64,000 bases of DNA, from contig OX388348.1 in the NCBI GenBank assembly GCA_947579665.1, positions 16,926,001-16,990,000 on the forward strand. Direction: 5' to 3'. The translations under genes were made by a program, and so were the position numbers. The notes beneath the pieces are model-generated. The model was not told the DNA's origin and searched no databases. It was given only the letters and a program-made list of their open reading frames with translations. Each line of letters starts with the position of its first letter. Position 1 is the stretch's first letter. This document shows, piece after piece, positions 52,060 to 61,496 of this stretch. Source of the stretch: Sympetrum striolatum. Lineage: Eukaryota > Arthropoda > Insecta > Odonata > Libellulidae.

Positions 52060-52197
52060 CTGTTTTCCAATGAATAATCCAATATCCAAGCCAGACGACT
52101 GACGCGAGTGAGACTTGTTAGCTGCATTGCATGAATCATCTACTCGGGCTTTTTTTAGAAGTGACTTCATTCTTTGTTTTTAAAATTACCTCCCCTT
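52060..52197 (-). other. hAT transposase exon 3 (inferred)
   Basis: Acceptor TTTCTCAG before 52197 and donor GTAAAA after 52060. Entering from exon 2 the frame reads EGEVILKTKNEVTSKK, then hits an A7 run. One A fewer would continue as ARVDDSCNAANKSHSRQ to FIGKQ and join exon 4 in phase 0. Confidence 0.7.
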
Positions 52198-52998
52198 CTG
52201 AGAAACAAAACAACATTTCTATCAGATAAAATTTTCTGATAGTCTTACAATTAAGCCTTATTTCGTTATTTACTTATTAGCTAAGTACTCAATCAAATGC
52301 GTCACAAACTGAACATTAAAAATTTGGCTGAATTAAAAATACAGTAGACTCTTGATTATAGTTGATATTATAACTTAATTTGCAGAATTAAAGTTACATA
52401 CAAAAGTGAAAATAAATACGTCATTTTCAATTATTTAGACTTAATAATGTTAGGTGGTTTAAATAGCAGAGAGCTGACTCAAACCCAGTCTTACGCACTG
52501 AGTTTTCAAAGAAAACAAAAATTTTCCATGAATTGAAATTTTGATGGGGCATTACATGACCACGTGGTTGACAAGGTATGTCATGAGATTCGTGGGATTC
52601 TATCACCAGAGAAAAAATTGGTGCCATCGAAAAGGAAGCTGAAGAATTTAATTCACAGTTTTAACAGTTTAACAAATTTATTTCAAGTCGTCAAGTCACA
52701 GTATCGATAAATCTATGGGTACCTTACGCGCACAATACCTATCAGCTGACTGATTTTCTTCCAAATGGTATATTATTAATAATATCATCGAAAATTAATT
52801 TTTACTGATATCTTGTGTTGCTCCAAGACTTTTTAAAATTCTACGAAAATTTGGTAATCAAATAACTTTCGTAAATATACATCAAATGAACAGGCAATCA
52901 AAAAATAAGGATAACTATAATTTCTATCATCCCGTGTAAAGAAGAGTCTACTGTAAAGACTTTTAATTGTCCAGAATGCTTAATAAAGGAACAGGTAC

Positions 52999-53049
52999 CT
53001 TCGGAATTGTCGGTTAACTTATCTTGAGGTGTGCCCTCCGATAACAGTC
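52999..53049 (-). other. hAT transposase exon 2 (inferred)
   Basis: 51 bp between acceptor ATTTTAG and donor GTACCT (a weak donor). It is open in the phase set by exon 1 and reads LLSEGTPQDKLTDNSE. Confidence 0.55.
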
Positions 53050-53124
53050 CTAAAATAATACAATCCTAATTTAAGCATCTAATAATGGTCATTTCACAAA
53101 AAAACAACATAGCCATTAACTTAC

Positions 53125-53185
53125 GTTTTTCCGATAGAGGCCTCGAGCTATTAGCGGACTGCGGGAAGAATTTTCGGATGTCCAT
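53125..53185 (-). other. hAT transposase exon 1 (inferred)
   Basis: Starts ATG (MDIRKFFPQSANSSRPLSEK) and ends at a consensus donor GTAAGT (53124-53119) in phase 1. MDIRKFF-type starts are common in this transposase group. The frame stays open further upstream without another convincing ATG. Confidence 0.75.
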
Positions 53186-53777
53186 CCGTATCTTACAAAA
53201 CCCAAAATAACTCTCCTTCGAACTATTCACTTTGAATTTCTCAATAGCACTACTCAGGAGACTGGCTTTGCATTCACACCCATAAAAAGTCAAGTGCAGA
53301 AGATCTAACTGAGCGTTTTATCAATCTGTTTGTCTCTCAAACGTAATCTTAATCTCTGTTTTCAGGGTGTAAGTCTCGATTTACCTCTCGAATGTTCTCT
53401 TGTATTTTTGCGAGGAGTTAACAAATCAGCACTTTCGAATTTTTATCATGGGAATCGTATCTTATGGTCTTATCATCTAACTAAAGGATAGGCTTAAGAA
53501 GCACTCGCGTTGAACATCGTGTGCGAAACACTCGTATCATAGCTTCCCATTGATATCAATGTCGGCTCTTGGCTTGCTCTGCTACCGATAATATCGCTGC
53601 AATCGGAGCCATATTTACGGGTATGCGAAGCTTTCGCTGAGTTTATCAAGCAGTGTATCTTAAGACTTGCGTGATGATTGGGGTTTTGTACTCTTCAGCA
53701 GAAAAAAAAGCTCAGAGATAGTCATAGGACTTGACTCTTGGGGGGGGGGGGGTTTGAACCCCCAAAACCCCCCCCTC

Positions 53778-53789
53778 GCTGCGCCACTG
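53778..53789 (-). repeat. hAT terminal inverted repeat, right
   Basis: GCTGCGCCACTG, exact complement of 49011-49022. Confidence 0.93.
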
Positions 53790-53797
53790 CATGCTTG
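53790..53797. repeat. hAT target site duplication, right
   Basis: CATGCTTG, exact copy of 49003-49010. Confidence 0.95.
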
Positions 53798-54479
53798 CAT
53801 AACCTTTTTGGTACAAATTATTATAAAAATTGAGAACGAAATCCGTGATGTATTTAAAAATTTCTTGTTTTTGAAAAGTATAGTATTATAGAAATATATG
53901 CTTCAGCTATCGTTGTGGCTTCACCGCACTTTTTGTCAGGCTTTATTGGATTGGGAACATTCAAGAAATCGAGATTAATTTTCTAAAAAATTTCGAAAAC
54001 TTTTTTAATTCGATCTGGAGCTAGCTCAAAGGATGAGGAGATTTGTGTACGCCACTCGAGTCGAGATGAACTCCCACTTTTCGAGCTGGTACTTGATTCC
54101 TGACCTTTACATACTCTTCCACTTCATCCATTGTGTTTTTCGTGGCGAACACCAATTTGTACCAAAAATATTTCCATCTTTATCATTTTGTAATGGAAAT
54201 TTGTTAGAAGCAAAACCATTAGACTGCAAGAAGTCGTGAAAATTATTCATTATGTTTAAATTAAACTCTAAATTAAGACACCGTTAAAATATGTATAAAC
54301 GGTTTTGTATAGATGTAATTAATATTTTATTGTGTATTTCCTATCATGCTTCATTAACTATTAGATATATAAAATTTCTTTTATTTTCTACTGAAAATTT
54401 TATTATTTTCAAATTTATCATCCAGATGCTTAAATAGAACATAGAATGTTGAAATAGAAGTTTTAAGAATGCTGTAATA
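53798..54479. other. AT-rich DNA, nothing recognised
   Basis: No supported feature between the hAT element and the Helitron-like array. Confidence 0.5.
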
Positions 54480-54499
54480 CAATAAAAAGCTTGAAATTG

Positions 54500-56594
54500 T
54501 CAGTTGTCATTGCCCGTTGATTCTAAAAAGGGAAATCCAAATTGATAATTACTCTTGGTACAGTTTTGATCGTAACACTTGCCTCATAATTTTTGGTAGA
54601 TTGCTAATTCCAGTCTATAATTAAAAAATAATGAACGAAGTATATTAAATCATAATTAAGTCTACAAAGTCACCTAAAGATTTAATCTCGTATCCTTTGA
54701 ACGAACACTTTCTTCGATAAAGACAATAATGATTTAATAAGTATAAAATATATTCGATGATAACATTAGGATAAGCAGCACCACCTTTTAGGAGACATTT
54801 CCTGAAAGGGAAAAATGGTTCTCGGAAACGATGATTAAACACAAATAACAGAAATATAATTTATACATATATATCACTTAAAATCAACGAAGAGCATTCT
54901 TTGAAGAAAGTAAGTGTATTATGGAGCTGATTGTACCCCAATACTAAAAAACAGAAGATCACCATCTCTAACTATGTATGAAAGCTCAAGCAAAAATATT
55001 TGCTGCAACTGCCTCAAACGACGTCCTACTTTTCCCTAATATTCTTTATGTGAAAAATATTAATGTGCTCTGGCATCAAACCCAGGCACAGCATGGTCTT
55101 ATCTAATTTTTTCTTAGCCCTTTCCACGCGGCAATAATTTTGCATGTGCTACACTCTAGCGAATGTAATTATTTTTCGAATTTTTCTTTCAAAATTTGTC
55201 AACTAGGTAAATTTGGTACCCCGAACTTAGATATATATTTGTTTTTTAAATCGGGAAAAAATTTTCATGACTTCTTAAACCGTCTTAATATACATCTTCT
55301 ATCTAAGCAAGAATTACCTATCATTTCGATAAGTGCACGAAAAAAATAATGAAAAACTACCCCAATGTGTTTAATATGGGATATATATTTACCGCCCGGC
55401 ATCAAACCCAGATCTTCCTGGCGATACTTCCTATGCAGCACAATAGAAGATCACCATCTCTAACTATTTATGATATTTCGAGCAGAAATATTGGCTGCAA
55501 CTGCCTCAAACGACGTCATATTTTCACATATATTCCTTATATGAGAAATTGTAATGTGCTCTGGGATTGAACCCCAGAACAGCATGGTCTTATATATATG
55601 TTTTTATTAAATTGAGTTTTAATATACATCTTCCAGCTAAGAGAGAACTTCCTAAAGTTTCAATAAATGGATAAAAAAATAATAAAAAACTACCCCCATG
55701 TATATTGAATGGGAGATGTTTGCATCATTCTAGCATCGAACCAAGGACATATTTTGTAAAAGCAATTTGTGTTTTCGGTAGATAATGTCCATATCTGTAA
55801 GCTCCTTCAATTTTGATTCTCTATCTACCGGGGAAGTATTTTTTAGAAATTTCCGAAAATCAAAGCAATACATTAAAATGGGAAAAATCGGGATTTTGGG
55901 GCCTTCTGGCATCGAACATATGTCATTGAGGTTTAAAGTCGCCTTTTTTCTGGGGATTTCACGTTAGGGCCTATACGCTATAAAAATTTCAAATCAATGA
56001 CGCTTGTGGTTTAGTCTGTGAATTATTATCCTATCTGAGTATCTATGTAAATGAATGAATCTGGAGAAGGAATTATATATAATAGATATCTTACAGCATT
56101 AATTGTATCTGGGCATTCAATTTCCATGTCTTCTTACGGAATCACGCATGAGCTCGAAATCAACAATCGCCATGATCGTCAGGGGGATGGGTTGTTTACG
56201 ACCTCAAAATTTCGATAAAATGTTCACGTACTGTATCTAATTGTGCGCAATTTAAAATCGAATACGGTATTCTACGATCATAATATGAATTTGTATTCTA
56301 TTTTCCTTCTTTTGTTGCTTACTTAAACTTTCTAGGACCATTATTTCTAATTTAATTTTGCAAAAGAAATTAACCTTGCTACGAAAAACTGACCTCTACG
56401 TGTATTTCTTATGGAAAGGTTTTGACTCGTCTGGGTTCGAACCGAGTACTTTACGGACATGAAAAGTAGCCTATACTCTGCGCGGGGTCGACCTTTAATA
56501 ATATAGAAAATTGCAAAGTTTTGCGACTCGTTCTCGAGTTTTTAGCGAACACACATACATACACACACACCCACACTCTATTTTATATTATAGA
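54500..56594 (-). mobile_element. Helitron-like unit A (non-autonomous, 3' end decayed)
   Basis: Read on the minus strand, the unit begins TCTATAATATAAAATAGAG at 56594, directly abutting the CTAG 3' end of the next unit. It continues through a TG-rich run and the GCGCAGAGTATAGG block, and ends near 54500. There a recognisable but broken version of the terminal hairpin (AGAATCAACGGGCA) remains and the CTAG end is lost. No Rep/helicase frame is present. The interior (54940-55960) carries minus-oriented T-arm-like monomers. Confidence 0.5.
54940..55960 (-). repeat. T-arm-like monomers, minus orientation, block 1
   Basis: Several diverged monomers on the minus strand each contain a GGTTCGATGCC- or GGTTTGATGCC-like motif (plus-strand positions about 55076, 55400, 55565, 55733 and 55910). 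The part 55620-55980 is inverted relative to 56960-57290. Confidence 0.6.
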
Positions 56595-56626
56595 CTAGCA
56601 GAAGTGCCCGTTGGTAAGTCAACGGG
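56595..56626 (-). other. Helitron-like 3' terminus 1 (hairpin + CTAG)
   Basis: On the minus strand a 7-bp stem, CCCGTTG/CAACGGG (56620-56626 and 56607-56613), with a 6-base loop is followed by 8 bases and CTAG (56595-56598), then T. Hairpin, short spacer, CTRR and a 3' T is the Helitron end rule. Confidence 0.6.
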
Positions 56627-56959
56627 GAAATCCCAATTAATAATTACTCTTGATACAGTCTTGATCGTAACACTTGCCTCATAATTTTAGGTGGATGGCT
56701 GATTCCAGGCTATAATATTTTCCAAACCAATTAACAAAGCAAATAAAATTATAATTATGTTTACAATGTCACCTAAAGATTTAATCTCATATTATTTAAA
56801 TGAACACTTTCTTCGATGATGATAAAAATGATTTAAAGATTATAAAATATATTCGATGATCACATTAGGATAAGCAGCACCACCTTCTCGTAGACATTTT
56901 CTGAAAGGGAAAAATGGTTCTCGGAAACGATAATTAAACTCAAATAACAGAAATATATT

Positions 56960-57460
56960 CTAATAGGCCCTAACGTGAAACCCCCAGAAAAAAAGGTGAC
57001 TTTGAACGTCAGTGTCATGGGTTCGATGCCAGAAGGTTACAATATCCCTATTATTTCCATCTAAATGATGTTCGGAAATTTCTAAAAAATACCTCCCGGA
57101 TAGGTAGAGAATCAAAATTCAAGGAGCTCACAGATATGGACATTATCTATCGAAACCATAAATTGCTTTTATGGAAAATGTCCTGGGTTCGATGCGAGGA
57201 CGATGCAAACATCTCCAATTAAAAATACATGGGGTAATTTTTAATATTTTTTGGTGCATTTATTGAAACGATAGGAAGTTCTCTCTTACCTGGAAGATGT
57301 ATATTAAGTCACGGTTTAAGAAAACAATTTTAATAAAACCATAGACATCCTGGTCTCGATGCCAGAGCACATTAATATTTCTCACATAAGGAATATATGT
57401 GAAAAGCAGAACGTCGTTTTAGGCAGTTGCAGCCAATATGTCTGCTTGAATTTTCACATA
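56960..57460 (+). repeat. T-arm-like monomers, plus orientation, block 2
   Basis: Three monomers with GGTTCGATGCC (57020), GGTTCGATGCG (57186) and GGTCTCGATGCC (57352), 166 bp apart each time. Confidence 0.7.
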
Positions 57461-57559
57461 TAATACGCTGTAAAAATTTCATATCATTGACGTTTGTGGT
57501 TTAGCCTGTGAATTAGTATCCTATCTGGGTATCTATATACGAGTGAAAGTTGCTTGCAT

Positions 57560-58140
57560 ATTGCAAGAATATGAAATGTATTTATAATCTTCATTCACAT
57601 TGCACGTTTTGAGTTTCAATGTCATTGGGAAGAGATTAAAATATTTTTTTGAATCTTAGCAATTTCTAATTTTGTAGACGCCTGCTGTCGAACCCAGGAC
57701 TTATTAGCGGATGCAAATGGGCTATTATAACTTGATAGGACCTGATCTTCGTAAATGCTAAGTTCGAAGTCCATATCATACCGGAAGGTCCTGAAATAAG
57801 ACTCCATTATCCCCGTCTGAAATGCATAGGGCAATGTAAATGGCTTTCTGGAATCGAACCAAGGACAATCAAGGAATCTTAAAACACGTATTTGAAATGT
57901 TTCTATGATATTTATTTATATGACAAGTTTTAAGTTTTTATATTATCGGGAAGAGGTTCAAAAAATTCTTAAACATCGTAACAATTATTAATTTTAGAGA
58001 CCCCTGAACCCAGGACTTATTGTTAGCTGTGAATAGACCGAAAGACTTATTAAGACTTGATTTTATTTGATGCATAGTTTGAAGTCGATATCATGCTGGG
58101 AAGTAATTAAAATTTGTTTCTGTTATCTTCATAAGAAATG
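57560..58140 (-). repeat. T-arm-like monomers, minus orientation, block 3
   Basis: Monomers with motif complements at about 57686, 57851 and 58006, spacing 155-165 bp. The block is an inverted, diverged counterpart of 60150-60680. Confidence 0.7.
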
Positions 58141-58171
58141 CATAAGGACATCCAGTAGAACGGAACTATAA

Positions 58172-58725
58172 TTTTCCCGCGCTCTCTTTTCCCGCTCTCT
58201 ATTTATCCCGCGCTCCAGTTTTCCCGCCTTCTAGTTTTCCCGCCTTCTAGTTTTCCCGCCTTCTAGTTTTCCCGCCTTCTAGTTTTCCCGCCTCTGGTTT
58301 TCCCGCCTCTAGTTTTCCCGCCTTTTAGTTTTCCCGCCTCTAGTTTTCCCGCCTTCTAGTTTTCCCGCCTCTAGTTTTCCCGCCTTCTAGTTTTCCCGCC
58401 TTCTAGTTTTCCCGCCTCTGGTTTTCCCACCTCTAGTTTTCCCGCCTTCTAGTTTTCCCACCTCTAATTTTCCCGCCTTCTAGTTTTCCCGCCTTCTAGT
58501 TTTCCCGCCTTCTAGTTTTCCCGCCTCTGGTTTTCCCGCCTCTAGTTTTCTCGCCTCTAGTATTCCCGCCTCTAGTTTTCCCGCCTTCTAGTTTTCCCGC
58601 CTCTAGTTTTCCCGCCTCTAGTTTTCCCGCCTTCTAGTTTTCCCGCCTTCTAGTTTTCCCGCCTCTGGTTTTCCCGCCTCTAGTTTTCCCGCCTTCTAGT
58701 TTTCCCGCGCTCTATTTTCCCGCGG
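58172..58725. repeat. Minisatellite of 15/16-bp TTTTCCCGCC units
   Basis: About 36 head-to-tail units alternate between two lengths, TTTTCCCGCCTCTAG (15) and TTTTCCCGCCTTCTAG (16), with a few variants (CCCACC, CTCGCC, CTCTGG). The edges are degenerate (CCCGCGCTC forms). The repeats are contiguous with no spacers. Confidence 0.97.
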
Positions 58726-59177
58726 CTCCTTCGAGCAATTGGAAGTTTAGTTCTGGCGTTTAATGCGTTTGATGAAACGCTGAGCGAATATTGCGCGGGA
58801 GTAAATTCGGCGAAAAATTTCAGCGCGCATTTCTGCACTTACATGTAGCATCGAAATATCAGATTATGAACTTGGAGAAACATGTCGTCCAAACACATTT
58901 ACTACATTTAATGCCTGATCCCATCCTTATTACCGTTGATTACATCTCTACCACTATTCTGCACTTTAAAGCGTTGCTCTGTTTGGCTCACTGCGAAGAA
59001 CTTCAGTGAGTTGTGGATGGAAATTACTGGTAAATTAATATCCAAAGTAATACGTTAGTTTCCTTAAATGTGCATCATTCACTCCATATCCATAAAAAAA
59101 GGTGTGTTGCTCTGACATCTTTTCCTATCAGCTAAGAAAAACCGCATATTCAGGTAATTTTACGATTATATTTAACG

Positions 59178-59208
59178 CTAGCAGAAGTGCTCGTTGATTC
59201 TCAACGGG
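59178..59208 (-). other. Helitron-like 3' terminus 2 (hairpin + CTAG)
   Basis: Minus-strand stem CCCGTTGA/TCAACGAG (one mismatch, GAA loop), 8-base spacer, CTAG at 59178-59181. The following base is C, not T, and no TC start follows, so this copy has moved or decayed. Confidence 0.5.
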
Positions 59209-59239
59209 GAAATCACAATTGATTATTACAACGTATATA

Positions 59240-59620
59240 AAATATATTTACAGTCTCTATCCACTTGCCGAGTTTCAAGTTTCTATCTTATCGGGAAGTG
59301 ATTCAAAATAAATCTTAAAAATCGCGATGTAAATTAAACGGGAGAATATTTGCCATGACCTAGCGTCGAACCAAGGATAATCTTCGATGATGTCTTAATG
59401 GTTTTTGTCGGACACGCACGGCCTCCAGCTATACCTCGAATTTCAACTCTGTACTTAGCCAGAAAGTGCCTCAAAAAAATTTCGAAAATCCCTGCCATGT
59501 ATCTTTATGGAGAAAATCATGAACTTGGGGCCTTCTGGAATCGAACCCATGACACTGAGGTTCAAAGTCGCCCTTTTTCTGGAGGGTACACGTTATGATC
59601 ACCACGTCACAAATATTTCA
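59240..59620 (-). repeat. T-arm-like monomers, minus orientation, block 4
   Basis: Motif complements at about 59362 and 59538. The part 59400-59620 is inverted relative to 59895-60090 and could pair with it around a ~280-bp loop. Confidence 0.65.
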
Positions 59621-59894
59621 AGTCAGTGGTACTTGGGGAACATGGGTAGAATTTCGATCCCCTATATATAGGTATATCCGGAGAAACGTCTATATATATA
59701 ATAGATAGATATGAATGAATCCGGAGAGGGTATTATATATAATAAATATCTTACAGCATTAATTGTATCTGGGCATTCATTTTCCATGTCTTCTTATGGA
59801 ATTACGCATGAGCTCAAAATCAACAATCGCCTTGATCGTCAGGGGGATGGGTTGCTTACGACCTCAAAATTTCGATAAAATGCTCACGTACATT

Positions 59895-60800
59895 ATTGGC
59901 CATAACGTGTAACCGGCAGAAAAAATGCGATTTTGAACCTCAGTGTCATTGGTTCGATTCCAGAAGGCCCCAAAGTCCCGATTTTCTCCATAAGAATACA
60001 TGGTGGGGATTTTCGAAAATTTTTTTGAGGCACTTACCGGAGAAGTAGAGAGTTGAAATTCAAGGGATCGCTAGAAGCCGTGCATACCCAACGAAAATCA
60101 AAAAGACATCTTCGTATATTGTCCATAGTTCGATGCTAGGACAGGGCAAAAATCGGCCGTTTAAAATGCATTGTGGCGATTTTTAAGATTTTTTTTACCA
60201 TTTCCTGATGGCTTAGAAACTTGAAATTCGGCATGAGGTTAGATATCATAAATATATTTCATAATCAAATTTTGCATACAAGCTGATGGTCCTTGGTTTG
60301 ATCCCAGAGGGCCATTTAAATTCCTCAATGCATTTCTTACGGAGATAACGGAAACAAATTTTAGGTACTTCCCGGCACGATATCAACTTCAAACTTTGCA
60401 TAAAGAAAGATCAAGTCTATACAAATCAAATTGTGCATTCAATGCTATCAATGTGTCCTGGGTTCGACACCAGGTGTCTCTACAATCAGTAACTGATCCG
60501 ATTTTCAATAATTATTTTGAACCCTTTCCCAACAATATAGAAACTTGAAATCAGCATGTAGATAGAAATCATAGATACATTACAAAATCATGTTTTAGAT
60601 TTCCCAGATCGTCCCTGGTTCGAATCCAGAGAGCCATTTAAATTCGTGAAAATTAGAACGTCTTTTTAGGCAGTTGTAGCCAAAATTTCTGCTTGAATTT
60701 TCACATATAGTTAGAGATGGTGATCTTCTATTCTGCTGCATAGTATGTTTACCAGTAAGACCCGGGTTCGATGCCAGACGATGAAATGTCAGCTAATTTT
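59895..60800 (+). repeat. T-arm-like monomers, plus orientation, block 5 (six units)
   Basis: Six successive motifs: GGTTCGATTCC 59951, AGTTCGATGCT 60127, GGTTTGATCCC 60295, GGTTCGACACC 60461, GGTTCGAATCC 60617 and GGTTCGATGCC 60765. Spacings are 176, 168, 166, 156 and 148 bp. The motif at 60617 is an exact Pol III box B. Flanking C-T-G-G / C-C-A-G often extends it to a T-arm-like hairpin. Each unit also carries a TAGAAACTTGAAAT-like block about 100 bp upstream. Confidence 0.75.
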
Positions 60801-61465
60801 AAGAAAAATTTCAATCCTTTTTCTTTCTTTTGAGGACCGTCCTGATATGATGCCAATATGAAATTAGTACTGCCGATCTGCTTGCAGTATGCAAGCTACA
60901 TTTTACTCGTATATATAATAGATAGATATGAATGAATCCGAGGAGGGTATTATATATAATAGATATCTTACAGCATTAATTGTATCTGGGAATTCATTTT
61001 CCATGTCTTCTTATGGAATTACGCATGAGCTCGAAATCAACAATCGCCTTGATCGTCAGGGGGATGGGTTGCTTACGACCTCAAAATTTCGATAAACTTT
61101 CGACGTACTTTATCCAATTGTGCACAATTTCGAATCGAAAACGATATTCCACGACCAAAAAAGGATTTTTATTTTATTCTCCTTCTTTTGGTGCTAGATT
61201 CGACTTTCTAGGACCATTATTTCTAATTTAATTTTGAAAAAGAAATGAATCCTGCTACAGAAAACTGACCTCTACGTGTATTTCTTATGGAAACGTTTTG
61301 ACCCGTCTGGGTTCGAACCGTGGACCTTATGGAAATAAAAGGTAGCCTATACTCTGCGCGGGGTCGACTTTTAATAATGTAGAAAATTTCAAAGTTGTGC
61401 GACTCTCGGTTCTCGAGTTTTTAGCGAACATACACACACACCCACACTCTGTTTTATATAATAGA

Positions 61466-61496
61466 CTAGCAGAAGTACCCGTTGATTCTCAACGGG
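61466..61496 (-). other. Helitron-like 3' terminus 3 (hairpin + CTAG)
   Basis: Perfect 8-bp minus-strand stem CCCGTTGA/TCAACGGG, GAA loop, 8-base spacer, CTAG (61466-61469), then T. The next bases start the TC end of unit C with no gap. Confidence 0.65.

Larger units (their letters stand above)
49794..53185 (-). pseudogene. hAT family transposase, four-exon pseudogene
   Basis: Inferred exons (minus strand) are 53185-53125, 53049-52999, 52197-52060 and 51919-49794. All junctions have GT/AG ends, and the phases agree apart from one extra base. The product begins MDIRKFFPQS, a typical hAT N-terminus. Exon 3 ends SGLDIGLFIGKQ and exon 4 begins IDDTTKMEILSNPW. Exon 4 holds a TTF-type zinc finger (WDW...VYCKFC...H), the catalytic DETTD, the second catalytic Asp in GQGYDGARSMSG, the HCCSHCLNLS motif, the TRWIER motif and the hATC domain (CTPERSFSSLKLLKSYL). 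Lesions: one extra A in an A7 run (52150-52156), an in-frame TGA at 51200-51202 just before DETTD, and a frameshift near 49990-50005 that moves hATC out of frame. The enzyme would cut and paste the element in the nucleus. Confidence 0.9.
49011..53789 (-). mobile_element. Full-length hAT transposon, 4779 bp
   Basis: The element has both terminal inverted repeats (CAGTGGCGCAGC), an exact 8-bp target duplication (CATGCTTG) and an internal transposase pseudogene on the minus strand with TTF-type zinc finger, RNase-H-like catalytic core and hATC domain. The order of the domains and the CAGTGGCG-type ends fit the ZMYM1-like/TTF-zinc-finger hAT group seen in many animals. The ends are G/C-run rich: 13 G at 53740-53752 and 8 C at 53768-53775. 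The intact target duplication suggests no rearrangement since insertion, while the transposase has three lesions, so the copy is moderately old and can no longer make its own enzyme. Confidence 0.95.
56595..59177 (-). mobile_element. Helitron-like unit B (composite)
   Basis: The segment between terminus 1 and terminus 2. It shares the near-3' region with unit A: an ATTCGATGATCACATTAGG block, AGCAGCACCACCTT and TGGTTCTCGGAAACGAT. It carries plus-oriented monomers (56960-57460), minus-oriented monomers (57560-58140) and the minisatellite. No TC-type 5' end is seen at its right boundary, so it may be one longer element (to 61465) that contains an internal second terminus. Confidence 0.45.
59178..61465 (-). 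mobile_element. Helitron-like unit C, 2288 bp
   Basis: On the minus strand it begins TCTATTATATAAAACAGAG (61465) and ends at CTAG 59178. This is the only unit with both ends recognisable. The 5' 500 bp match unit A block by block: (TG)n, CGCAGAGTATAGGC, CACGTAGAGGTCAG, GGCGATTGTTGATTT and AATGCTGTAAGATAT. The interior holds minus (59240-59620) and plus (59895-60800) monomer blocks. No transposition protein is encoded. Confidence 0.55.

Noticed and set aside
58172..58725. Possible CRISPR-like array
   Set aside because: The units are contiguous 15/16-mers with no unique spacers, and the DNA is clearly eukaryotic. It is a minisatellite.
60617..60627. tRNA gene in the Helitron-like array (exact box B)
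   Set aside because: The motif is one of a series of tandem monomers, without a cloverleaf around it.
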